Positions 1 through 7,089 of a stretch of DNA of 64,000 nucleotides are shown here, one piece after another. A program made the position numbers and the translations under genes. Source of the DNA: Meridianimarinicoccus aquatilis (lineage in GTDB: Bacteria; Pseudomonadota; Alphaproteobacteria; Rhodobacterales; Rhodobacteraceae); the NCBI RefSeq assembly GCF_004358675.1, contig NZ_SMZO01000014.1, positions 22,258 through 86,257 of the forward strand. Reading direction: 5' to 3'. Under the pieces are notes generated by a model. The model worked only from the letters and a program-made list of their open reading frames with translations, did no database searches and had not been told where the DNA came from. Numbering within the stretch: the stretch's first letter is position 1; every line of letters starts with the position of its first letter.

Positions 1-208
1 AGATCGCTCCCAACAAAAAGAGCGGGAAGAATTTCACCACATAGCCGCCAAGGGCTGCCATGAAAATCTGGGTATACGTCGCCAGCAAAGGCGACCCGCC
101 AGACAAAGCCGCCGCAAGAAGCGACAGAACCGGCGCAAGGATAAGAACGCTCACCCCGCGATAGGCGAGGTACATAAGTAGAAATAGGGATAAGATAATG
201 CCCAGCAT
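1..208 (-). CDS. GntP-family permease, N-terminal part (cut by window edge)
   Basis: The reverse strand from an ATG at 208 encodes 69 residues that run off the left edge. They form a hydrophobic start (MLGIILSLFLLMYLAYRG) followed by a second apolar stretch ending in KFFPLFLLGAI. This is the typical N-terminus of GntP/CitMHS-type proton-coupled organic acid or gluconate permeases of the inner membrane. The remaining 350-400 residues lie outside the window, so the substrate cannot be guessed. The hsp20 gene lies upstream on the same strand but is separated by a strong terminator, so this gene probably has its own promoter in the 75 bases between terminator and start. Confidence 0.75.
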   Translation of the reverse strand, partial: MLGIILSLFLLMYLAYRGVSVLILAPVLSLLAAALSGGSPLLATYTQIFMAALGGYVVKFFPLFLLGAI

Positions 209-283
209 GGCGGTCTCCGTTTGGGGGATAAACCCGCTATGAGGCTGTGCCATGTGTCTTGCAACCATCTGGTAGCGCCAGAT

Positions 284-313
284 GGAAAAAACCCGCGCAG
301 TGACCTGCGCGGG
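284..313 (-). terminator. Rho-independent terminator of hsp20
   Basis: On the reverse strand a perfect 9-bp GC-rich stem (CCCGCGCAG / CTGCGCGGG, loop of 4) is followed directly by a run of seven U. It lies 30 bases past the hsp20 stop and in front of the permease gene. Confidence 0.9.
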
Positions 314-342
314 CGGTATCAGTGCCTAATTTCAGATCGCGG

Positions 343-813
343 TCAGACTGACTGGGTCACCGTACTGTCCACATCCACCTGCTTGTGCGGCGAGGCAGAA
401 ATTTCAATTCGGCGTGGTTTCAGTGCTTCAGGCACTTCGCGCACCAAATCGATGTGCAACATACCGTCAGCCGTGCTGGCCGCAGTCACGCGCACATGGT
501 CCGCAAGATGGAAGCGGCGGTCAAAGGCACGTGTGGCAATGCCGCGATGCAGATAAACGCGCTGGCCTTCTTCTGCCGCTTTTCGCCCGCTTACGATCAA
601 CGCGTTCTCGCGCACCTCGACGGTCAGTTCATCTTCGCTGAAGCCAGCGACAGCGACGGAAATACGCCAGCCGTCTTCTGCTGTTTTTTCGATGTTATAG
701 GGCGGATAGCTCGGCGCCTGCACATCTGATGCAAGCACACGGTCCATCAGGTCAGCAACCTGATCAAAGCCGACAGTGGCGCGATAAAGGGGAGCAAGGT
801 CAAAGTTTCGCAT
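343..813 (-). CDS. Small heat-shock protein, Hsp20 family
   Basis: A 156-residue alpha-crystallin-type chaperone that would hold unfolded proteins in the cytoplasm until DnaK/ClpB refold them. The start MRNFDLAPLYR is the signature N-terminus of IbpA-type bacterial sHsps. The alpha-crystallin domain spans about residues 38-125 (GWRISVAVAGFSEDELTVEV, then LYHRG-like YLHRGIATRAFDRRF). An ATG six bases further upstream touches the GGAGG ribosome site directly, whereas the ATG at 813 sits six bases from it, so 813 is the likelier start. The gene is monocistronic, with a terminator downstream and a candidate sigma-32 promoter upstream. Confidence 0.92.
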   Translation of the reverse strand: MRNFDLAPLYRATVGFDQVADLMDRVLASDVQAPSYPPYNIEKTAEDGWRISVAVAGFSEDELTVEVRENALIVSGRKAAEEGQRVYLHRGIATRAFDRRFHLADHVRVTAASTADGMLHIDLVREVPEALKPRRIEISASPHKQVDVDSTVTQSV

Positions 814-906
814 GGTCATCCTCCATTGAGCGATAACAAGATGCGGCTTCCGGCATGGACAGCCGCTTTGGGTAATCCGGGCCCCGTCAGGCGACCCGGT
901 TCCAAT

Positions 907-935
907 AATTTGGGAAATGCCCCGATTATTTCAAG
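907..935 (-). promoter_or_regulatory. Candidate heat-shock (RpoH) promoter of hsp20
   Basis: On the reverse strand CTTGAAA (935-929), a perfect match to the sigma-32 -35 element, is followed after 14 bases by CCCAAATT (914-907), similar to the CCCCATnT -10. It lies about 95 bases upstream of the hsp20 start and overlaps the protease stop codon. Function is inferred from the match and from the gene it faces. Confidence 0.55.
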
Positions 936-1746
936 GGGTAGGAATTCCGATACCGGTCGCCGCCGCAGGCACGGCAGTTTGTCCGGTCGGTAAGGCGTCT
1001 AAGACCTCCGCCCCCGTCAGCTGCATGAGCATCTGGTCCAAACGATCTTGAGTCGCTTCAACCGCCAATATATCGCCAACCGGGATCAGCGTCTTTGGTT
1101 GAGCCAGGATTGAAGACGCAATCGCGACCAAAACCGCCCGTCCATCATGTACCTGCAACAGCGGCGCACCGGAGACACCGGGTATCCCCTCGCAATCTGT
1201 AAAGATCACCGACGAGATCCGCTTTTTGAAATGACACCCGCGTTCGACGGACAGCAGTTGCGCCCGGTCCATGCCATAGGACAGCAACGTGATGTCCAAA
1301 TCTTCTTTTATGCCATCCGCCAACGGAATCGGAACAACGCTTGGCGGCATCGGCGCTTGCAGGCGAATGACCCCGATATCAGCCGCAACGACTTTTCGCG
1401 CCCGGCTATAGCCAGCGGCCAACGCTACGGCTTCGCCACGCCCATGCGCGGCATAAGAACCGATGCGAAACCCTGCGAGGAAGTGAACTTTGTCGGAAGA
1501 AACAACCTTGCCCGTACGGCGATTGATCAGGCAATGCGCAGCGGTCAGCACAAGATCAGGCGCAACCAGCGTTGCAGTACAAAAACCCTGCCCTGTAACG
1601 TTCAAACGCCCTACCGCAGACTGGCTGGCCTGCTCGTCTTCGGCGGTCATGACGCGACTTTCCGCAAATGCCCCCGTTGCGAGGCAAACAGCAAGGGACG
1701 CATGGCAGACAAAGGCGAGGGCATGTGAGATAAATTTCGTGCGCAT
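931..1746 (-). CDS. Secreted trypsin-like serine protease
   Basis: A 271-residue exported S1-family protease. A signal peptide covers about residues 1-28 (hydrophobic stretch, then ATGAFA). The catalytic triad is visible: His71 in LTAAHC, Asp123 in ADIGVIRL and Ser192 in GVSGAP. Cys56/Cys72 and Cys171/Cys185 could form disulfides. There is no PDZ domain, so it is not a DegP-type enzyme; it resembles the small V8/glutamyl-endopeptidase-like trypsin group. Its stop overlaps the candidate hsp20 promoter, so the gene pair may be exposed to heat-shock transcription only downstream. Substrate unknown. Confidence 0.85.
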   Translation of the reverse strand: MRTKFISHALAFVCHASLAVCLATGAFAESRVMTAEDEQASQSAVGRLNVTGQGFCTATLVAPDLVLTAAHCLINRRTGKVVSSDKVHFLAGFRIGSYAAHGRGEAVALAAGYSRARKVVAADIGVIRLQAPMPPSVVPIPLADGIKEDLDITLLSYGMDRAQLLSVERGCHFKKRISSVIFTDCEGIPGVSGAPLLQVHDGRAVLVAIASSILAQPKTLIPVGDILAVEATQDRLDQMLMQLTGAEVLDALPTGQTAVPAAATGIGIPTP

Positions 1747-1791
1747 TCAACGCTTATTGCACGGCCCAATTTGGCTGTCTTTGATGTAAGT

Positions 1792-3084
1792 TCACTTAAG
1801 ATTAATAGACGCTGGTCGTGGCCCGCCTGTCGCCCAATCTATAAGCTGAACAGTGTGCAAAACAGGCACACCTGTGCCGGATCCGATCTGCATCATGCAG
1901 CCGATATTTCCAGCCGCTATGACATCCGGGGTCGTCGCTTCAAGCGTCGCGACCTTTCGATCCCGCAACTTACCGCTAATTTCCGGCTGCAACAGATTAT
2001 AGGTGCCGGCAGACCCACAGCACAGATGCGGGTCTTTCGGTTCGACAACCGTGAACCCGGCGCGTTTTAACAAATCCTTCGGGGCCGATTTTATCTTCTG
2101 CCCATGTTGCAGAGAACAGGCCGCGTGATAGCCGACTTTCAGAGGCTCAGGCGCCTTCATGCCCTTAAAATCAAGGGTTCCAAGAAACTCGCTCACATCC
2201 TTGGCAAGCGCCGACACAGTGGCGGCATCGTCTGCCATCGGATCGTTGCGCAACATGTGGCCATAATCCTTAACAGTCGTGCCACAGCCTGACGTGTTGA
2301 TGATCACAGCATCCAGCCCGCCGGCGTTCTTCTCGGCTATCCAGGCGCGTATGTTGCGTTTGGCAGCCGCATGGCTTTCATCTTCTTTGCCCATATGGTG
2401 CACCAGCGCACCGCAACACCCCATGTCCTTGGCAACGACCACTTCGACCCCAGCGCGTGTCAGCACACGGATCGTGGCATCATTGATTTCAGTGTTCAGC
2501 GCCCGCTGCGCACACCCGGTCATCAGCGCCACGCGCGCCACGGGCTTTCCTTTCACTTCGAAGGTTTGCGGATCATCATTGCGGCTGACCGGCGGCACGG
2601 TCGTTGGCGCCATCTCAAGCATCGCGCGCAAGCGGGCATCGGGCACAAGCCCCTTGAAAGGGCGCGCCATCTTGGCCCCCAAAAGCGCGACCCTGAAACG
2701 CATTGGATAGGGCAGAATCCGCGCAAGAACCCAACGAAGCGTCCGGTCGTGCCACGGACGGGTATAGGTCTTTTCGATATAGGCGCGGGCCTCGTCGACC
2801 AAATGCATATAGTGCACGCCCGACGGGCACGTGGACATACACGCAAGGCAAGACAGACAGCGATCAATATGTTTGACCGTGCGCGCATCAGCGGGCCGGC
2901 CGCTTTCAAGCATGTCCTTGATCAGGTAAATGCGCCCACGCGGGCTGTCCAACTCATCGCCCAGAACTTGGTATGTCGGGCACGTCGCGGTGCAGAAGCC
3001 GCAGTGCACACAGGCACGCAGCACTTCGTTCGCACGTGCGATGCCGGGATCGGCCAGTTGAGCTTCGGTAAAGTTCGTCTGCAT
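1792..3084 (-). CDS. glcF: Glycolate oxidase iron-sulfur subunit GlcF
   Basis: The 430-residue electron-transfer subunit of membrane-associated glycolate dehydrogenase, which oxidises glycolate to glyoxylate and passes electrons to the quinone pool. Two ferredoxin-type 4Fe-4S motifs are near the N-terminus: Cys25/28/31/35 and Cys76/79/82/86. Two cysteine-rich CCG-type domains follow (MGCCGALVHHMG and HLCCGSAGTYN), as in heterodisulfide-reductase-like proteins. It is the last gene of glcD-glcE-glcF, 11 bases after glcE. No clear terminator is seen behind it. Confidence 0.95.
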   Translation of the reverse strand: MQTNFTEAQLADPGIARANEVLRACVHCGFCTATCPTYQVLGDELDSPRGRIYLIKDMLESGRPADARTVKHIDRCLSCLACMSTCPSGVHYMHLVDEARAYIEKTYTRPWHDRTLRWVLARILPYPMRFRVALLGAKMARPFKGLVPDARLRAMLEMAPTTVPPVSRNDDPQTFEVKGKPVARVALMTGCAQRALNTEINDATIRVLTRAGVEVVVAKDMGCCGALVHHMGKEDESHAAAKRNIRAWIAEKNAGGLDAVIINTSGCGTTVKDYGHMLRNDPMADDAATVSALAKDVSEFLGTLDFKGMKAPEPLKVGYHAACSLQHGQKIKSAPKDLLKRAGFTVVEPKDPHLCCGSAGTYNLLQPEISGKLRDRKVATLEATTPDVIAAGNIGCMMQIGSGTGVPVLHTVQLIDWATGGPRPASINLK

Positions 3085-3095
3085 GTCAGGTCGCC

Positions 3096-4265
3096 TCAGG
3101 CCATCAAGCCGGGATTGAGAATGCCGCGCGGATCAAACCGCCGACGCAATGCTTCGCTCAGCATCGCAACAGCGGGCGCTTCGGGCTGAAAGGGGGCGAT
3201 TGCCGTGCGGGTGTCTTTCCCGCCACGAACAAGTGTTGCATGACCGCGGAAAGCCCCAAGTCGATGGCGTACGTCGACCCCTTCCGTGACCAAAAGCCAG
3301 ACCCGGCCGCCACCCCAATCATAAAGCGCACGCGCCCCCGGAACCCTTGCCACAAGGCCCGGCGCGTCCCCGGGCACCGTTGAGATTTGCCACACATCGC
3401 CTGTCTTTCCGGCAAAGGCTTTGACGTCACGCACCTCTTCCCAGACGGAACGGGTCTTGTCCGGGTCTTCCACAATCTCGAAATCCGCGATGGGAGCCAA
3501 GGCTGCCTGAACACAGCCCGCGCGATAGGTCACCGACCCGGCGAACCCTTCCAACCGAAGCCGCGTAACTGATGCGCTGCTGTCCGCGCCCTGAAGATGT
3601 GCCGCGCCATTGACCTCGAACGGGGTTCCCAACGCACAGGTCATCGCCCGCAACGCGGTCTCGTCATCCAACCCTTCGCACACCAGCATGGCGCAGGTTT
3701 CCGGCTCTGGCAGAAGTTTCAGGGACACTTGGCTGAAAACGCCCAACGTGCCCCAGCTTCCAGCCATGAGTTTTACCAGATCATACCCGGTCACGTTCTT
3801 CATCACGCGCCCGCCATTCGACACCACGTTTCCGGCCCCATCGACGAAACGCAGACCAATGAGGCTGTCACGGCACGCCCCAGAAATAAAGCGCCGTGGT
3901 CCAGACACATTGCCCGCAACCATACCGCCCAGCGTGGGCACGCCTGTTCCATCGTCCGCCACGCCGCCCATCAGGGCGCGATGATCCATCGGCTCGAATG
4001 GAAGGCGCTGCCCTTCGGCGGCAAGCGCTGCTTGCACATCCGGCAACGGGGTGCCTGCACCCGCAACAAGCGTCAGCGCGCCAGGCTCGTACAGAGTTAT
4101 CCCGCTTAGGTTTGCTGTGCTCAAAGGCTGGCCGTGAACAGCGCGACCCACCGGGCGCGTCCCGCCGCCAACAATACGCAAGGGACCCTGTGCGTCCGCC
4201 ACGATTTGGGCCAAATCAGCCTCTGTCTGGGGTGCAAGAACATCCCTCTCAAGAACGTCGCTCAC
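3096..4265 (-). CDS. glcE: Glycolate oxidase FAD-binding subunit GlcE
   Basis: A 389-residue second flavoprotein-like subunit of glycolate dehydrogenase. It has an FAD-binding type-4 (PCMH) fold: GPLRIVGGGTRPVGR near residue 30, then the VAGNVSGPRR and NVTGYDLVKL motifs usual for GlcE. The start is a GTG at 4265 preceded by a GGGGG stretch; no in-frame ATG gives a full N-terminus. It follows glcD after about 120 bases that carry a tandem duplication. Length is normal for the family. Confidence 0.93.
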   Translation of the reverse strand: MSDVLERDVLAPQTEADLAQIVADAQGPLRIVGGGTRPVGRAVHGQPLSTANLSGITLYEPGALTLVAGAGTPLPDVQAALAAEGQRLPFEPMDHRALMGGVADDGTGVPTLGGMVAGNVSGPRRFISGACRDSLIGLRFVDGAGNVVSNGGRVMKNVTGYDLVKLMAGSWGTLGVFSQVSLKLLPEPETCAMLVCEGLDDETALRAMTCALGTPFEVNGAAHLQGADSSASVTRLRLEGFAGSVTYRAGCVQAALAPIADFEIVEDPDKTRSVWEEVRDVKAFAGKTGDVWQISTVPGDAPGLVARVPGARALYDWGGGRVWLLVTEGVDVRHRLGAFRGHATLVRGGKDTRTAIAPFQPEAPAVAMLSEALRRRFDPRGILNPGLMA

Positions 4266-4339
4266 ACCGCGCCCCCTGTTTGTAGTCTCGACAACCCGGT
4301 GCGGTTCAAACCGGAAAAATGACCAGTAGCGGGCAAACG

Positions 4340-4387
4340 CAGCCTAAAGACCGGCAATGGCAGCCTAAAGACCGGCAATGGCAGCCT
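4340..4387. repeat. 21-bp tandem duplication between glcD and glcE
   Basis: Two identical 21-bp units, each beginning CAGCCTAAAGACCGG, lie at 4340-4360 and 4361-4381, followed by a 6-base start of a third unit that ends at 4387, inside the glcD stop codon. The unit is seven codons long but lies outside any reading frame used. It looks like a recent replication-slippage product. Confidence 0.9.
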
Positions 4388-5826
4388 CATATCGTCCGCT
4401 CACGGCGCGACGCGCTGCTCGATAACGGAAAGACCTTTGACGGGTTCAAGAGCCATCCCGGGTCGAACACATCCTTGACCTGCATCTGCGCCTCAAGGTC
4501 GGCTGGCGCGAACTGAGTCGACATCAATTCGCGCTTTTCGACCCCTACCCCGTGCTCGCCGGTCAGGCATCCCCCAACCTCGACACACAGGCGCAGAATA
4601 TCCTCGCCGAACCCTTCGGCCAGCGCCAGATCACCGGGCTTGTTCGCATTGTACAAGATAAGCGGGTGCATGTTTCCGTCACCCGCATGAAATACATTTG
4701 CCACGCCAAGGCCATATTCCTTGGCCAACTCGCCAATGCGCCGCAGTACAAACGGCAGTTCGCTGACAGGGATTGTTCCATCCAGACAAATGTAGTCGCC
4801 CATCTGCCCCATGGCGCCAAACGCGGATTTGCGCCCCAACCAGATGGCCGCGCTTTCCTCAGCCGACTGGCTTTCGCGCATTTCGACAGGATTATGGCGC
4901 CCTGCTATGTCCTTTATCAGGGCGAGCTGATGGTCAATTTCAGGGTCTGACCCCTCAACCTCCACGATCAACAGCGCCTCACAAATCGGATAGCCCGCGC
5001 CGGTGAAATTCTCGCAGGCCGTGATGCACGGACGGTCCATAAATTCGATGGCCACAGGCAACACACCCGCCTTGATTATATCGGCCACACATGCGCCAGC
5101 AACTTCGGCGCTATCAAAGCCCATCAGCACAGGCCGCGCGCCTTCTGGTTTGGGCAGAATGCGAAGCGTGGCTTCGGTCACAACACCAAGCTGCCCTTCG
5201 GACCCGCAGACAAGCCCAAGCAGATCAAGGCCAGAGGCGTCACAGAATGCTCCGCCCAGTTCAACGACGTCGCCATTCATCATGACCATGGTCACGCCCA
5301 AAAGGTTATTCGTCGTCACACCGTATTTCAGGCAATGCGCCCCGCCAGAGTTCATGGCGATATTTCCCGCAATGGCGCACGCCAATTGAGAGGACGGATC
5401 CGGTGCATAAAAGAATCCTTCATCTTCAACCGCTTGCGTAACGCTCAGATTGGTGCGGCCCGACTGCACCCGAATGAACCGGTTGTCATAGTCGGTTTCC
5501 AGAACGTCATTCAGGCGCGCAACACCCAGCACAACGCTGTCTGCCGTCGGCAAAGCGCCACCCGCCAGTGATGTGCCAGCCCCGCGCGGAACCACTGGCA
5601 CGCCAGCTTCATGGCAGACCCGCAAAACAGCAGAGACTTCTTCAGTGCTGCGGGGAAGCACAACTGCAAGAGGCGGGCAGGTATATGCCGCCAATCCGTC
5701 ACATTCATATGCGCGGGTCTCGGCGATATTGTCGATCACAGCGTCTTCGGGCAGCACTTGACGCAACATAGCAACGATCGCTGCCTTTCCGGCAATCACG
5801 ATATCGCTTGGCTTCGGCATTTCCAT
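4387..5826 (-). CDS. glcD: Glycolate oxidase catalytic subunit GlcD
   Basis: The 479-residue FAD-dependent catalytic subunit that oxidises glycolate (and often D-lactate). The N-terminal FAD-binding domain carries VVPRGAGTSLAGGALPT at about residues 96-112 and NIAMNSGGAHCLKYGV near 155. The C-terminal FAD-oxidase domain contains NVFHAGDGNMHPLI and the end motif GCLTGEHGVGVEKRE, all diagnostic of GlcD. First gene of the glc operon, divergent from a DUF599 gene. A dyad and a good promoter lie upstream. An ATG two codons later (5820) is an alternative start. No GlcC-type regulator gene is nearby. Confidence 0.96.
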   Translation of the reverse strand: MEMPKPSDIVIAGKAAIVAMLRQVLPEDAVIDNIAETRAYECDGLAAYTCPPLAVVLPRSTEEVSAVLRVCHEAGVPVVPRGAGTSLAGGALPTADSVVLGVARLNDVLETDYDNRFIRVQSGRTNLSVTQAVEDEGFFYAPDPSSQLACAIAGNIAMNSGGAHCLKYGVTTNNLLGVTMVMMNGDVVELGGAFCDASGLDLLGLVCGSEGQLGVVTEATLRILPKPEGARPVLMGFDSAEVAGACVADIIKAGVLPVAIEFMDRPCITACENFTGAGYPICEALLIVEVEGSDPEIDHQLALIKDIAGRHNPVEMRESQSAEESAAIWLGRKSAFGAMGQMGDYICLDGTIPVSELPFVLRRIGELAKEYGLGVANVFHAGDGNMHPLILYNANKPGDLALAEGFGEDILRLCVEVGGCLTGEHGVGVEKRELMSTQFAPADLEAQMQVKDVFDPGWLLNPSKVFPLSSSASRRERTI

Positions 5827-5840
5827 GTCGATCCCCCCTT

Positions 5841-5879
5841 AATTGGTAATTTGATATAACCAATTTATCCCTTTGGCAA
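5841..5879 (-). promoter_or_regulatory. glcD promoter with overlapping operator-like dyad
   Basis: On the reverse strand TTGCCA (5879-5874) and TATCAA (5856-5851) are separated by 17 bases, a good sigma-70 layout. An inverted repeat AATTGGT-N11-ACCAATT (5841-5865) covers the spacer and the -10. TTGGT/ACCAA half-sites resemble those of FadR-type GntR regulators such as GlcC, PdhR or LldR, but the usual spacing is shorter, so the regulator is not identified. Occupancy would block RNA polymerase. Confidence 0.55.
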
Positions 5880-5907
5880 GTCACCATCACTCGGGCTATG
5901 CACGCGT

Positions 5908-6606
5908 ATGGATATCACATCACTTCCCGAATTCCTTACACCTCTTGATGTTGTTGCGGTTACGTTTCTTTTGGCCGCTTGGGCTGCGATGACCCTTCTG
6001 ATCGAACGCACAGACGGGAAAACAAAGTCGGTGTCCGTTCTCATGGCCGCTTACCGGCGCGAATGGATGCGGCACACGATCACGCGGCAACCGCGAGTCT
6101 ATGACGCGATGATCGTCACGTCCCTGAGGCAGGGTGTGGCCTTCTTTGCCTCGACCTCAATGATTGCTCTTGGCGGCGGCTTGGCCCTCATTTCCAACAT
6201 TGATCAACTGTCCGAAGTTGCGTCGGAATTGACGTTGAACAAGACGCCCGCAGTCGTATGGGAAGTAAAGATCGCCACCGTGCTGTTCTTTGTGGCGAAC
6301 GCATTTTTGAAATTCGTCTGGTCGCATCGCGTTTTTGGCTATTGCTCAGTGGTAATGGCATCTGTTCCAAATGAAGAAGACGACCCAATCGCTATGCACC
6401 GGGCAGAGCAAGCCGCAGATCTGAACATCACAGCGGCGCGTGCTTATAATCGAGGACTGCGGTCGATCTATTTCGCGCTTGGCGGTCTGGCATGGCTGCT
6501 TGGCGCAGTGCCGTTGCTGATTGCGACCGGGATCACTGTTCTGGTGCTTTGGCGCCGCGAATTTGCATCAGCAACACGCGCCACTTTGCTTAAATCCCAT
6601 CCCTGA
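5908..6606 (+). CDS. DUF599 family membrane protein
   Basis: A 232-residue inner-membrane protein with about four hydrophobic segments: residues 15-31, 75-97, 110-135 and 190-212. The pattern DVVAVTFLLAAWAAM near the start and the REWMRHTI.RQPRVYDA block are typical of DUF599. No catalytic motif is visible and no function is known for the family. It is transcribed away from glcD, sharing the 80-base intergenic region with the operator-like dyad. Confidence 0.85.
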   Translation: MDITSLPEFLTPLDVVAVTFLLAAWAAMTLLIERTDGKTKSVSVLMAAYRREWMRHTITRQPRVYDAMIVTSLRQGVAFFASTSMIALGGGLALISNIDQLSEVASELTLNKTPAVVWEVKIATVLFFVANAFLKFVWSHRVFGYCSVVMASVPNEEDDPIAMHRAEQAADLNITAARAYNRGLRSIYFALGGLAWLLGAVPLLIATGITVLVLWRREFASATRATLLKSHP

Positions 6607-6622
6607 GAGAAACTTGTTTGGC

Positions 6623-7012
6623 ATGGCATGGCGATATCGTATGGCTAATCACATGATTTATCGTTTTTCCGCCCTTTTCGCCCTTCTGGCGCCCATCGCG
6701 GCACAGGCCGATGCCCCAGAGGTTGTTGACGCCACAGCCCGCGAGAGCGGTTCTGGCTGGCAAATTTCAGTCACCATTCGTCACCCGGATACGGGGTGGG
6801 ACCACTATGCAGACGGCTGGGAAGTTCTGGACACCGACGGGAACAGACTTGGCTTTCGCGAACTGCTGCACCCTCACGAGACAGAGCAACCATTCACTCG
6901 ATCACTCGGCGGTGTAGCCATCCCTGATGGAGCCGAAAGCGTAGAAATTCGGGCACGCTGCTCTGTAGACGGGTGGAACGATGCAACTTACACGCTGCGA
7001 TTGCCGAACTAG
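6623..7012 (+). CDS. Small exported protein, function unknown
   Basis: About 129 residues from the ATG at 6623, or 123 from the ATG at 6641; a GAGAGA tract 12 bases before 6623 slightly favours that one. The N-terminus is a signal peptide ending near AAQADA. The mature part (about 100 residues) is rich in beta-forming residues, with TGWDHYADGWEVLDTDG and ARCSVDGW, and could be a single beta-sandwich domain. It begins 17 bases after the DUF599 stop and probably shares its transcript. Not recognised beyond that. Confidence 0.7.
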   Translation: MAWRYRMANHMIYRFSALFALLAPIAAQADAPEVVDATARESGSGWQISVTIRHPDTGWDHYADGWEVLDTDGNRLGFRELLHPHETEQPFTRSLGGVAIPDGAESVEIRARCSVDGWNDATYTLRLPN

Positions 7013-7089
7013 GCAGTTTTTCTGCGCACGAGCCAAAGGTGTCGCGCTCAGGCGCACATTGCGGCTCGGCCTGCTATATCAGAAAGGCA

